Position numbers and translations under genes: made by a program. A stretch of DNA of 64,000 nucleotides from UBA7488 sp964414185 (GTDB lineage: Bacteria > Pseudomonadota > Alphaproteobacteria > CAAHEQ01 > UBA3637): contig CAYPVK010000001.1 in the NCBI GenBank assembly GCA_964414185.1, forward strand, positions 1 through 64,000, given 5' to 3'. How positions within the stretch are numbered: the first letter of the stretch is position 1; each line of letters begins with the position of its first letter. Positions 16,383 through 24,522 of this stretch are shown one piece after another. The notes under the pieces are model-generated. The model saw nothing but the letters and a program-made list of their open reading frames with translations, ran no database searches and had not been told where the DNA came from.

Positions 16383-17447
16383 TTATTTCAAATAGTTTTT
16401 GAAAAAGCTTTCGATTTTGTCAAACGGGATTTTATCGGTTTGGTCATATAAATCCACATGATTGGCCCCTTTGATAATCATCAGCTCTTTGTTGTCGCCT
16501 TTTAATTTTTTATAAGCGTCTTCGCTGAAATAACGGCTGTGTGCATTTTCCCCGTGTATCATTAAAACGGCATTTTTAATTTCGGGGCTGTAGGCAAGAA
16601 TCGGCATATTCATGAACGATAAAGCCGTCGTTTTTGTCCAATGGCCGTTGGAATTGATTGACCGTTCATGAAAGCCGCGCGGCGTTTTGTAAAATCCGAA
16701 ATAATCTTGTACGAATTGCGGTTCTTGACCCGTTAATTTATCGGGCAACCCGTCCGCGGGCGCATACGAATTGTTTTTAAAATCTTGTGTGCGTTGGGCG
16801 TTTAATTCTTTTCTTAAAGCGTCGCGTTGTTGTTCATCCATCGTGTCAAAATATCCGTTTGCTTTGACACGGCTCATGTCATACATGGTCGATGTGACGG
16901 TCGCTTTAATCCGTGGGTCGATTGCCGCGGCATTTAATGCAAACCCGCCGAAACCGCAAATGCCGATGATGCCGATTTTATCGGCGTCGATATTTGGTCG
17001 GTTGCTTAAAAAATCAACGGCGGCGCTGAAATCTTCCGTATTGATGTCGGGCGAAGCGACATGCCGGGGTTGCCCGCCGCTTTCCCCCGTATAAGACGGG
17101 TCAAAGGCCAACGTGACAAAACCCCGTTCGGCCATATTTTGCGCATACAGGCCCGATGATTGTTCTTTAACGGCGCCGAACGGCCCGCTGACGGCAATGG
17201 CGGGCATTTTTGCATCCGTTTTGGTTTTCGGCGTGTATAAATCGCCCGTTAATTCTATGCCGTAACGGTTTTTGAAATGCACTTTTTGAACGGTTACTTT
17301 ATCGCTTTTCGGAAAAATTTTATCCCAAGCGGCGTTTGTTTGAGTGGTCATTTTGTTTGCTCCTGTTGCTGTGGTTGAAAAAATACAAAATCCGATTAAG
17401 GCGGCAACGGCCAACCTTAAAAAATGTGTTATGCTTATTTTTATCAC
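16383..17447 (-). CDS. Secreted alpha/beta hydrolase (dienelactone-hydrolase-like)
   Basis: About 354 aa with an N-terminal signal peptide (AVAALIGFCIFSTTATGA). The fold shows the oxyanion strand AVSGPFGAVKEQSSGLYAQN, the nucleophile elbow GICGFGG with Cys in place of Ser, and the catalytic His in ANHVDLYD. A Cys nucleophile is known in dienelactone-type hydrolases. The start is probably GTG 17447, 5 nt after AAAAGGGGG; the in-frame GTG at 17453 leaves no spacing from that site. It is a single gene with long flanks on both sides. The substrate is unknown; an ester or lactone in the periplasm is plausible. Confidence 0.8.
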   Translation of the reverse strand: MIKISITHFLRLAVAALIGFCIFSTTATGANKMTTQTNAAWDKIFPKSDKVTVQKVHFKNRYGIELTGDLYTPKTKTDAKMPAIAVSGPFGAVKEQSSGLYAQNMAERGFVTLAFDPSYTGESGGQPRHVASPDINTEDFSAAVDFLSNRPNIDADKIGIIGICGFGGFALNAAAIDPRIKATVTSTMYDMSRVKANGYFDTMDEQQRDALRKELNAQRTQDFKNNSYAPADGLPDKLTGQEPQFVQDYFGFYKTPRGFHERSINSNGHWTKTTALSFMNMPILAYSPEIKNAVLMIHGENAHSRYFSEDAYKKLKGDNKELMIIKGANHVDLYDQTDKIPFDKIESFFKNYLK

Positions 17448-17693
17448 GGGCACCCCCTTTTATTTTTTGAACTTAAAAATTTCTCTTGCCGAATTTAAAG
17501 ATAATGCCATGGCAAAATAATTGCAAATACTTAATACGTTATACCGTGATATGCTTGGAAAAATATTAAATTTAAAATGGCGGGACGCTTTTTTGAACAG
17601 CTTTTAATAATGTTTGATAAGATAAGGTTTGTAAAATTAAAAATGAAAGGTTAAACTGAATAATACCGAAATAAAATTAAAAGGAGAAAATTT

Positions 17694-18326
17694 ATGAAAG
17701 TTTTATTGATTAACGGGTCGCCGCATAAAAACGGTTGCACTTACACAGCATTGAAAGAAATTGCCGAACAATTGAAAAAAGACGGTATCGGTTCGGAAAT
17801 TTATGATATCGGGACGCAAGCGATACGCCCGTGCATGGCTTGCAGGGCTTGTGCCAAGCTCGGCAAATGCGTCATAAATGACAAGGTTAATGAATTTGTG
17901 GATAAAGCCGCGGCCTTTGACGGGTATATTATCGGTTCGCCGGTGCATTACGGTTCGGCCAGCGGTGTTGTCGTACCGTTTTTGGATAGGGCTTTCTTTT
18001 CCGCATTTATGGCGGGGCGTTTGATTTTTCGTCACAAGCCCGGGTCGGCTGTTGTCAGTGCCCGCCGTGCCGGAACAACTTTTGCTACAGATCAACTTAA
18101 CAAATATTTTCAAATCTCTGAAATGCCCGTTATTTCAGGACGTTATTGGAATATGATCCACGGTTCGACGCCCGAAGAAGTTTTGCAAGATAAAGAAGGC
18201 ATGCAAAACATGCGCATATTGGCCAAAAATATGGCGTATCACTTAAAATGCAAGGAAGCCGCCGCCCAAACGGGCATTTTGCCGCCGGCAGCGGAACAAA
18301 TTGAATTTACAAACTTTATCAGATAA
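17694..18326 (+). CDS. Flavodoxin-fold NADPH-dependent FMN reductase
   Basis: A 210-aa flavoprotein with the FMN-phosphate loop LLINGSPHKNGCTYTAL at the N-terminus and the second flavin loop IIGSPVHYGSASG (about 80-92). A Cys cluster, CMACRACAKLGKC (about 47-59), resembles the iron-sulfur or redox Cys region of iron-sulfur flavoproteins. ATG 17694 follows AAAAGGAG. It converges on the repressor gene at 18419. It is a cytoplasmic redox enzyme whose substrate cannot be named from sequence. Confidence 0.88.
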   Translation: MKVLLINGSPHKNGCTYTALKEIAEQLKKDGIGSEIYDIGTQAIRPCMACRACAKLGKCVINDKVNEFVDKAAAFDGYIIGSPVHYGSASGVVVPFLDRAFFSAFMAGRLIFRHKPGSAVVSARRAGTTFATDQLNKYFQISEMPVISGRYWNMIHGSTPEEVLQDKEGMQNMRILAKNMAYHLKCKEAAAQTGILPPAAEQIEFTNFIR

Positions 18327-18418
18327 AAATCATGTCGTTTTTGGACAAGTGCTCTAAAAAACAATCCATGACTTTATATTTTTTAACAAAAATATTGTCA
18401 ATTTCGGTTTACGGTGTT

Positions 18419-19114
18419 TTATTCGTCGCGAATGCTTTTGATGATAATACCCAAAATTTCCAATTCGCCTTTTTTGGGCGTATCAACGTCGGGCATGCCC
18501 GGCACATCGTTGAATAATAAATCTTGCCCGTCGTTTTTGACATAGCGCCGAATGAATAATTGGGTTGCTTGCATTTGAACATTCGTTTTGGCGCATACGA
18601 CATATTTGCCGTTTTCAATCGGGCCGTATTCGTTTTTCTTGGCACAAACCAAAACCGTTCCGCGCGGATAAACTGTTTGGGTACCGGCATCTTGGACTTC
18701 GACGGCAAAAATTTGATTTTCGTTAAAGTGTGCCGGACGATTCGTGAAAATATCGGAATGTTCGGCTTCGGCCGAATCGTGCGCAAACATCAAACCGGCT
18801 CCTTTGGGCAATACTTTTAACCCGTGTTGCCAAACACCTTCCCGAATGGCGGCGATAACCGGGATTCTTACGATATTCATGCTTATTAAGCCGACTTCGG
18901 GCTGCCAATCCTGCGGCAATAATTCATAAGCATTGACATCCAACGCTTTGGCAATGACTTTCATCCATTTGGGCGTCAGCGAACGCAAGCCTCTTTCAAG
19001 TTTTTGAATTTGGGCAGGATCCGTTGTAATGCCTGTTTTGTCGGCTACTTCCTGCAGTGTCATGCCTTTGGAAAGCCTGATTTCTCTGATTCGATTTGTT
19101 TCTTGCGGTTTCAT
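18419..19114 (-). CDS. CI/LexA-like HTH transcriptional repressor
   Basis: A 231-aa phage-type repressor. The N-terminal XRE helix-turn-helix is IREIRLSKGMTLQEVADKTG followed by IQKLERGLRSLTPKWMKVIA. The C-terminal half is an S24/LexA-like beta domain (FAVEVQDAGTQTVYPRGTVL). In cleavable repressors that segment has a Ser-Met nucleophile; here it is Gly-Thr-Gln, so self-cleavage looks unlikely. ATG 19114 follows AGGAG on the minus strand. It is divergent from the small HTH-like gene at 19262, with palindromic operators between them. This resembles a prophage-derived cI/cro switch, though no other phage genes are nearby. Confidence 0.85.
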   Translation of the reverse strand: MKPQETNRIREIRLSKGMTLQEVADKTGITTDPAQIQKLERGLRSLTPKWMKVIAKALDVNAYELLPQDWQPEVGLISMNIVRIPVIAAIREGVWQHGLKVLPKGAGLMFAHDSAEAEHSDIFTNRPAHFNENQIFAVEVQDAGTQTVYPRGTVLVCAKKNEYGPIENGKYVVCAKTNVQMQATQLFIRRYVKNDGQDLLFNDVPGMPDVDTPKKGELEILGIIIKSIRDE

Positions 19115-19144
19115 ATTTTTCTCCTTGCTCCCTATTTTATACAA

Positions 19145-19213
19145 ATTGTCTAAAAAATAAATAGTCAATATGGCTAAAATTGTCTTGACATATAGACAAT
19201 ATGGCTATATATT
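19145..19213. promoter_or_regulatory. Divergent operator/promoter region of the repressor switch
   Basis: The perfect inverted repeat ATTGTCT-N8-AGACAAT (19179-19200) and a related imperfect copy ATTGTCT...AGTCAAT (19145-19169) lie between the divergent genes, and AATATGGCTA occurs twice. The promoter TTGACA (19185-19190)-N17-TATATT (19208-19213) for the rightward gene is embedded in the perfect repeat, so repressor binding would block its -35. Confidence 0.75.
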
Positions 19214-19261
19214 TATTTTGCGATGACGAATTTAGCCATAAAAACAAAGGAGGAGTCGGTT

Positions 19262-19522
19262 ATGGCAAGGGAAAAAGACGATTTTGACATTCGGTATGTT
19301 CAAGCAGTCAAAGAATTTTGTAAAAATCTGGGGGAAGAACTGTTTATTTTAAGGGCCGAAAAAAATTGGTCATTGGAAGAAGCGGCCGACTGCGTTACAA
19401 CTTTTATGGCCGCACACCCGATAGATTGGGCGTTGAATGGGCGGGGAAAATTGATGCGTTTGGAACATTTAATACAAATGGCCTTGTTTTATGGTAAAAA
19501 AGTTAAAATTACTTTTGAATAA
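19262..19522 (+). CDS. Small HTH-like (Cro-like) protein
   Basis: An 86-aa protein, ATG 19262 after AAAGGAGGAG; a longer frame from 19223 lacks an RBS. The central part (LRAEKNWSLEEAADCVTTFM) reads like a degenerate XRE helix-turn-helix, followed by LNGRGKLMRLEHLIQMALFYGKKV, which resembles the fifth helix and tail of such proteins. Position and the shared operator region suggest it is the Cro-like partner of the divergent repressor. DNA binding is inferred. Confidence 0.65.
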   Translation: MAREKDDFDIRYVQAVKEFCKNLGEELFILRAEKNWSLEEAADCVTTFMAAHPIDWALNGRGKLMRLEHLIQMALFYGKKVKITFE

Positions 19523-19610
19523 GGGTTGAAAAATTTGAATATTTGTTTAATAATAGAAATGCTTTTATTGCGTTTTTTGTTTGAATGCCGAATAAATCGG
19601 TGCTAAATTA

Positions 19611-19715
19611 AGAAAAAAACGTTTTGTTTGAACGACCTATACCGTTCAAACACTCAGGTTCGGAAAACTTCATAGCCGAACGGGAAACCCCTGCTGGAGG
19701 AGGCAGGGGTTTTCT
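19611..19715. ncRNA. Three-hairpin element, candidate small RNA with anti-SD loop
   Basis: Three perfect stems follow each other: TTTGAACG/CGTTCAAA (19627-19634, 19643-19650), GTTCGG/CCGAAC (19658-19663, 19676-19681) and AAACCCCTGC/GCAGGGGTTT (19685-19694, 19703-19712). Read on the minus strand, the first hairpin loop is CTCCTCCA, complementary to a Shine-Dalgarno sequence. The last hairpin is then followed within 7 nt by seven T, as in the anti-SD (CCUCC-loop) small RNAs of alphaproteobacteria. Read on the plus strand, the 10-bp GC-rich hairpin could be the terminator of the Cro-like gene. The strand is uncertain. Confidence 0.5.
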
Positions 19716-19883
19716 CGTATTAAATTTTCTCCGAAAAATGAGAAACGCGATATGATTTTTTATTCATATTTTTTATTAATGAGTGGTTGAAGTACATATT
19801 TATTGCTGTTGATTTCAACGCTTATGTTTTTTCTTTTTCGGGCTTGAGCTCGGGCAAAATCAAACCGGGCAGTGCCGTTAAAT

Positions 19884-21083
19884 TTAAACTTTTTCATTTG
19901 AAAAAGGATGCATTTCGGCGAATTTTTGCGAAAAGGCGCAACGCCGCGCAAAACCGGCCAATAAGTTTCCCGATATGATTTTTTCTTTGGCGCCTTTGAC
20001 GGCGGCCGCCAACTTGTTCATATCGATTTCGGCGGGGTTAATGCCCTGTTTTTTTAACTCTTCTTCCATTGCGCGCCGCCCCGAATGGCACGTAATGGCA
20101 AGCGTGCTGGTTTTGCCGACGTCGGCCGGATTCATAATTTCATAGGTTGCCCGGTTTTTGGCCATGCCGTCTTGGTGGACGCCCGAAGCATGCGCGAATG
20201 CGTTTTCGCCGACAATGGCTTTGTTCTTTTGGACAACAAAATCCGACGCGGCGGCGACACGGTCGGAAATTTCGGCAATCATCGGTGTGTTGATTTGTGT
20301 GTAAGCACGATAGGTATCCGCCCTTGTTTTCAAATTCATGACGATTTCTTCCAATGCCGCATTGCCCGCCCGTTCGCCGAGCCCGTTTATCGTGCATTCG
20401 ATTTGCCGCGCGCCCGCTTTGACGGCGCTGAGCGAATTGGCGGTTGCCAATCCCAAATCGTTATGGCAATGTGCGGCATATACGACCGATTGCGGGGCAC
20501 CGACACCTTGTATGACTTTTTCAATAAATTCTTTGTATTCGGCGGGTTCGGCATATCCCGTCGTATCGGGCAGGTTAATCGTCGTCGCGCCGGCACGTAT
20601 GGCCACTTTAATCGCCTTGATTAAAAACGGCAAATCCGAACGGGTGGCGTCTTCGGCCGAAAATTCCACATCGGGCGTAAATGTTTTTGCATAAGAAACA
20701 TGATTTTTAATGATTTTTAAAACTTCCGTTTTCGTTTTGCCCAATTTATGTTTCATGTGAATATCGCTGGTCGCGCAAAAAACATGAATGCGTCCGCGAT
20801 TTTGCGCCCGCGCCGTTTCCAAGGCTGCCGCCGCCGCGTCAATATCGGATTTAACACACCGCGCCAACGAACAAATAACGGCTTTGTGCGTTGCCTGACA
20901 GATAGTGGCAATCGAATCGGCGTCTTTTTGCGACGAAGCGGCAAAACCCGCTTCAATCACGTCTACCCCCATTTTGTCAAGCAACACGCCGATATCCGTT
21001 TTTTCTTGTAATGTCATCGCGGCGCCCGGGCATTGTTCTCCGTCGCGTAATGTGGTATCAAAAATAAGGATTCGGTTTGTCAT
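19884..21083 (-). CDS. leuA: 2-isopropylmalate synthase-like enzyme lacking the regulatory domain
   Basis: Condenses acetyl-CoA with 2-ketoisovalerate in the first committed step of leucine synthesis. The HMGL-like TIM barrel is complete: FDTTLRDGEQCPGAAM at the N-terminus, NLPDTTGYAEP, HCHNDLGLATANS (metal-binding His pair) and the GERAGNAALEE motif. At 399 aa it stops after the linker region; classic LeuA has about 510-560 aa with a C-terminal leucine-binding domain, which is absent here. Citramalate and homocitrate synthases share the barrel, but the leader peptide and attenuator upstream carry leucine codons and support LeuA. ATG 21083 follows CGGAG. No other leu genes are in the window. 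Confidence 0.88.
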   Translation of the reverse strand: MTNRILIFDTTLRDGEQCPGAAMTLQEKTDIGVLLDKMGVDVIEAGFAASSQKDADSIATICQATHKAVICSLARCVKSDIDAAAAALETARAQNRGRIHVFCATSDIHMKHKLGKTKTEVLKIIKNHVSYAKTFTPDVEFSAEDATRSDLPFLIKAIKVAIRAGATTINLPDTTGYAEPAEYKEFIEKVIQGVGAPQSVVYAAHCHNDLGLATANSLSAVKAGARQIECTINGLGERAGNAALEEIVMNLKTRADTYRAYTQINTPMIAEISDRVAAASDFVVQKNKAIVGENAFAHASGVHQDGMAKNRATYEIMNPADVGKTSTLAITCHSGRRAMEEELKKQGINPAEIDMNKLAAAVKGAKEKIISGNLLAGFARRCAFSQKFAEMHPFSNEKV

Positions 21084-21126
21084 TTGTTTTCTCCGTTCGG
21101 TTATATTTGTTTTTGGGTCGATGATG

Positions 21127-21154
21127 TAAAAAAAACGCCCCGAAAGGGACGTTT
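21127..21154 (-). terminator. Attenuator terminator upstream of leuA
   Basis: On the minus strand AAACGTCCC-TTTC-GGGGCGTTT (one G-U pair) is followed by T8, and lies 44 nt before the leuA ATG. The upstream segment GAAGGGA after the leader peptide can pair with TCCCTT of the hairpin, offering an antiterminator. Confidence 0.85.
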
Positions 21155-21197
21155 GTTTTATAATTGATGATTCGTCAAAATATACAACAACTCCCCT

Positions 21198-21260
21198 TCA
21201 GAATCCCTTCAGGTTCCCTTGCAATCGCAAGTGCAAAGCTGTTTTCATTTGTTTCATCAT
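21198..21260 (-). CDS. leuL: leu leader peptide (attenuation)
   Basis: A 20-aa open frame, MMKQMKTALHLRLQGNLKGF, between the promoter and the attenuator of leuA. It has four leucine codons (TTG, TTG, TTG, CTG) in nine codons, which is what a ribosome-stalling leader needs. The ATG lies at about +1 from the predicted -10, so the peptide is probably translated from a leaderless or near-leaderless mRNA; no RBS is visible. The coding region also contains a CTTGC-GATT-GCAAG hairpin. The symbol is used by analogy with enteric leuL. Confidence 0.75.
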   Translation of the reverse strand: MMKQMKTALHLRLQGNLKGF

Positions 21261-21266
21261 GTTAAA

Positions 21267-21295
21267 AGGATAGCCGTTTGCAAGCGGCAAGTCAA
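21267..21295 (-). promoter_or_regulatory. Predicted leuA leader promoter
   Basis: On the minus strand TTGACT (21295-21290), a 17-bp spacer and TATCCT (21272-21267). It precedes the leader peptide directly, giving a transcript start close to the ATG at 21260. Confidence 0.65.
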
Positions 21296-21302
21296 GAGTT
21301 TT

Positions 21303-21526
21303 TTCGTAAAATTCTCCTTGGGGCGGTTACCGTATATTATTTGCGGGCGGCATGTTCAAGTTCGATTTTGTAAAAAAAAGTATTCAGACAAAATACAAAA
21401 ACACAGCGGTTGTCGGGCATTGTTTGACGTCGGCTGTCCCAAAACAGCAACGGTTTCGTCAAATGGGGGCGCTTGAGAAAAAAGCCGACGCCGACTTTAA
21501 TTCGTTGCCGGCTTTACCCGATGCCG
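21303..21526. other. Intergenic stretch between leuA promoter and thrS terminator
   Basis: About 220 nt with no gene, promoter or repeat I can support. Short open frames on the plus strand here have neither an RBS nor recognisable protein character. Confidence 0.5.
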
Positions 21527-21557
21527 AAAAAAAGACGCCACATCCGGCGTCTTTTTT
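21527..21557 (-). terminator. thrS terminator
   Basis: AAAAAAGACGCC / GGCGTCTTTTTT, a 12-bp stem with a 6-nt loop. It is A-rich on the left side, so on the minus strand it ends in a T run just after thrS. Confidence 0.85.
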
Positions 21558-21565
21558 CTTACGCG

Positions 21566-23491
21566 TTAATCGTCATATTCAACAGACGGATATTTTGAAT
21601 CCTCTTTGAATTGTTTGACGACTTCGTCCAAGGGTTTAACTTCTTGCTTGTCAACGCCCAAACGACGAATCGTTACGGTACCGTCGGCCGCTTCGTTTTT
21701 CCCGACCACCAAAATGACCGGGATTTTTTTCAACGAATGTTCACGCACTTTATAACTGATTTTTTCATTGCGTAAATCCATTTCCGCGCGAATACCGGCT
21801 TTGTCCAAACGGGCTTTGACTTGCCTTGCATAATCGTCTTGGTCGTTTGTGACGGGCGCAACCATAACTTGGACGGGCGCCAACCAGAACGGGAATTTGC
21901 CCGCCGTGTTTTCAATTAATAGGCCCGCAAATCGTTCGAGTGACCCGAACAAAGCGCGGTGCAACATAATCGGGCGGTGTTTTTGACCATCTTCCCCGAT
22001 ATAGTTCACGTCAAAGCGTTCGGGCAAGTTCAAATCGGCTTGCAATGTGCCGAGCTGCCATTCGCGCCCAATCGCATCGCGGAATTTAAAATCCAATTTC
22101 GGTCCGTAAAAAGCCCCATCGCCCGGGTTCAAATCATACGAATAACCCAAGTCGGTAATCGCATCGGCCAATTCTTTTTCGAGGAAGTCCCAAATTTCGT
22201 CCGTACCGATTCGTTCATCGGGGCGAGTCGATAATTTAACCGTCATATCGGTTAACCCGAAATCCTTGTAAATGGACACCATTAATTTGACCACCTTTTG
22301 CAATTCGTCGTGCAATTGTTCGGGCGTACAAAAAATGTGTGCATCGTCTTGGGTAAAGGCGCGCACGCGCAACAACCCGTGGATGGCGCCCGACGCTTCA
22401 TAACGGTGCACGCGTCCGAATTCGGCAATATATTGCGGTAAATCGCGATAGCTGGTCAATCCGTGTTTGAACACCAACACGCCGCCCGGACAGTTCATGG
22501 GTTTCAGGGCAAACGCGCGGTCTTCAATCGTGGTTGTGAACATGTTTTCTTTGTACCAATCCCAATGCCCCGATGTTTCCCACAACACGCGGTTCATTAA
22601 TTGCGGCGTATTGATTTCGACATAGCCGACCGCTTTTTGGCGTTTGCGCATATAATCAATTAACGTTTGGAAAAAAGTCCACCCGCGCGGATGCCAAAAT
22701 ACGTCGCCCGGGGCATATTCTTCAAAATGGAACAAATCCATTTCTTTGCCCAAACGGCGATGGTCGCGTTTTTCGGCTTCTTCCAACATCGTGAAATACG
22801 CCTTCATGTCTTTTTCGTTAAAGAAAGCCGTGCCGTACACGCGTTGTAACGATTCTTTGGTCGAATCGCCGCGCCAATAGGCGGCCGCCACTTTCGTCAG
22901 TTTAAACGCTTTGCCGAGTATTCCCGTGCGGGGCAAATGTGGCCCACGGCACAATTCGACATAATCGCCTTGCGTATAAATCGACACTTCTTTGACCTCT
23001 TCGGGCATATCGCGGATAATTTCGACTTTGTACGGTTCGCCGCGTTTTTCAAAAAATGCCGTTGCGTCTTCGCGGCTCATCATCTCGCGCACAATCGGGT
23101 AATCGGCGGCAACGATTTGCGCCATTTTCGCTTCGATTTTCGGCAAATCGTCTTCGCGCAAAATAATGCCGGCAAAATCATAATAAAAGCCGTTTTCAAT
23201 GACGGGGCCGATGGTCGCTTTTGCGTTAGGGTACAACGATTCGACCGCATGTGCCAATATATGGGCGGCCGTATGGCGCAAAATTTCCAAACCTTGGGGA
23301 TTTTTGCTTGTGATGATTGAAACGGTTCCCGACGTTGTAATCGGCATTGTTAAATCTTGCGTTTGGCCGTTAAAAGTAATTGCCAATGCGTGTTTTGCCA
23401 GACCTTCGGAAATTTTTTTTGCAATGTCCAAGCCGTTAATGCCGGCTTCAAATGACAGCTTTGCGCCGTCGGGTAATTCAATTTCAATCAT
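21566..23491 (-). CDS. thrS: Threonyl-tRNA synthetase
   Basis: Charges tRNA-Thr with threonine. The 641-aa protein has an N-terminal TGS domain (IELPDGAKLSFEAG), the editing domain with HTAAHILAHAV (about 73-83) and the class II catalytic core. Core motifs are PMNCPGGVLVFKH (zinc-binding Cys), RVHRYEASGAIHGLLRVRAF (motif 2) and the C-terminal anticodon-binding domain (QVMVAPVTNDQDDYARQV). Length matches E. coli ThrRS (642). The start ATG 23491 follows AAAGGATG. A long leader of about 170 nt separates it from its predicted promoter. Confidence 0.97.
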   Translation of the reverse strand: MIEIELPDGAKLSFEAGINGLDIAKKISEGLAKHALAITFNGQTQDLTMPITTSGTVSIITSKNPQGLEILRHTAAHILAHAVESLYPNAKATIGPVIENGFYYDFAGIILREDDLPKIEAKMAQIVAADYPIVREMMSREDATAFFEKRGEPYKVEIIRDMPEEVKEVSIYTQGDYVELCRGPHLPRTGILGKAFKLTKVAAAYWRGDSTKESLQRVYGTAFFNEKDMKAYFTMLEEAEKRDHRRLGKEMDLFHFEEYAPGDVFWHPRGWTFFQTLIDYMRKRQKAVGYVEINTPQLMNRVLWETSGHWDWYKENMFTTTIEDRAFALKPMNCPGGVLVFKHGLTSYRDLPQYIAEFGRVHRYEASGAIHGLLRVRAFTQDDAHIFCTPEQLHDELQKVVKLMVSIYKDFGLTDMTVKLSTRPDERIGTDEIWDFLEKELADAITDLGYSYDLNPGDGAFYGPKLDFKFRDAIGREWQLGTLQADLNLPERFDVNYIGEDGQKHRPIMLHRALFGSLERFAGLLIENTAGKFPFWLAPVQVMVAPVTNDQDDYARQVKARLDKAGIRAEMDLRNEKISYKVREHSLKKIPVILVVGKNEAADGTVTIRRLGVDKQEVKPLDEVVKQFKEDSKYPSVEYDD

Positions 23492-23670
23492 TTTTCATCC
23501 TTTTGTTTTAATGTTTGCCCGAATACCTTTCGGACAATAAACGCCTTTTTTCCCGATAAACATCGGCACAAACGACATGCCGGACATATTCACCGTTCCA
23601 AAATGCGCGCACTTGAAAAAAGTGCCGACAAAAGGAATTCAGACCTCCCCATACGACAGGGCAGAATTTG

Positions 23671-23699
23671 AACATACCCGCTTTTTTTTCAAATGTCAA
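23671..23699 (-). promoter_or_regulatory. Predicted thrS promoter with long leader
   Basis: On the minus strand TTGACA (23699-23694), a 17-bp spacer and TATGTT (23676-23671). The leader before thrS is about 170 nt and contains a GCACTT/AAGTGC hairpin. Enteric thrS is autoregulated through tRNA-like leader hairpins, but the structures here were not shown to mimic tRNA. Confidence 0.6.
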
Positions 23700-23765
23700 A
23701 GGATTTTGACGTTTTTTATCGGCAACCCGGTGTAACATAAAAAACAGCAACGCTAATGTTTTGCT

Positions 23766-24494
23766 TTACCGCACGTGAATCCCTTTTAAGTCATGCCAAA
23801 AATTCCGTACGGCATGCATAAACCGCCCCTTTTGAAGAGGCAGAACCTCGGTCGGAGCGGGTTTGTCCGCTCTTGTTTGTTCATCGGCGGGCGGATGGAT
23901 GAAAAACGATTCCGGCAATTTCTTTTTGGGGTGTTCGGCAAATAACCGCAAGTATTTCGGTACGTCGTTCGGCGTCATCACGCGGGGCAATTTCGGCAAA
24001 ATCACAAACCGTTTTTGCCCGTCGGGCACCTCAGCGCTGTCGGGCACTTCGGGCAAGCGGCTTTGAAATACATCCAACATATACGTGTGAATCATCCGAT
24101 GCACCGATTGTTCGATTAAAACAAAATTCGACATATCATTTTCGCCGCCGAAAAAAAGCGGCACGCGGTGGTGCACATTGTAATCTTTCGGCACAAAACC
24201 TTTTTTAGCCTCTTCAATAATTTCTTTTGAAAACAAGCCGTTCAATTTGCCTTGATAAGCCAACCATTGAACATATTTATGCCGCGGGCGTTTAAAGCCG
24301 CGGTGTCGGTCAAAGCGTTCATGAAGCGGCACATCCGCGCCGTCCATAACAAATTTGGCAATGTATTCGTCATGTTTGGCGCGCGCCGTCTCGGGGCTTA
24401 ACCGTTTAAATTCGATTTGTTCACACATAATGCGGCTGGGGATGGATTCATAATAATAAATAACATTGCCTTTTTCATCATATCTTTTTTTCAA
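23766..24494 (-). CDS. HNH-motif protein, paralogue of the next gene
   Basis: A protein of about 242 aa with an HNH-nuclease-like core: NVHHRVPLFFGGENDMSNFV then IEQSVHRMIHTYML, the His-His and Asn/His arrangement of HNH enzymes. A conserved tail, FVILPKLPRVMTPNDVPKYL, is shared with the neighbour. The start is unclear: TTG 24494 with AAAAAGGG is proposed. The open frame extends to TTG 24596 inside the upstream gene, and an ATGA overlap at 24526 is in another frame, out of phase by one base at an A6 run. Nuclease activity and target are unknown; two neighbouring diverged copies suggest duplication. Confidence 0.7.
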   Translation of the reverse strand: MKKRYDEKGNVIYYYESIPSRIMCEQIEFKRLSPETARAKHDEYIAKFVMDGADVPLHERFDRHRGFKRPRHKYVQWLAYQGKLNGLFSKEIIEEAKKGFVPKDYNVHHRVPLFFGGENDMSNFVLIEQSVHRMIHTYMLDVFQSRLPEVPDSAEVPDGQKRFVILPKLPRVMTPNDVPKYLRLFAEHPKKKLPESFFIHPPADEQTRADKPAPTEVLPLQKGRFMHAVRNFWHDLKGIHVR

Positions 24495-24522
24495 AACGAT
24501 TGCCCTTTTTTGTAAAATGCCG

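Noticed and set aside
18419..18900. Self-cleaving LexA-type peptidase activity of the repressor
   Set aside because: The Ser of the Ser-Lys dyad is not present at the expected position.
19640..19715. Possible glycine-riboswitch-like string (ACTCAGG near 19651)
   Set aside because: The upstream GGAGAG half and the conserved core are absent, and no glycine gene follows; explained better as three simple hairpins.
23508..23750. 80-aa minus-strand frame upstream of thrS
   Set aside because: It spans the predicted thrS promoter and leader, has no RBS and resembles no protein family.
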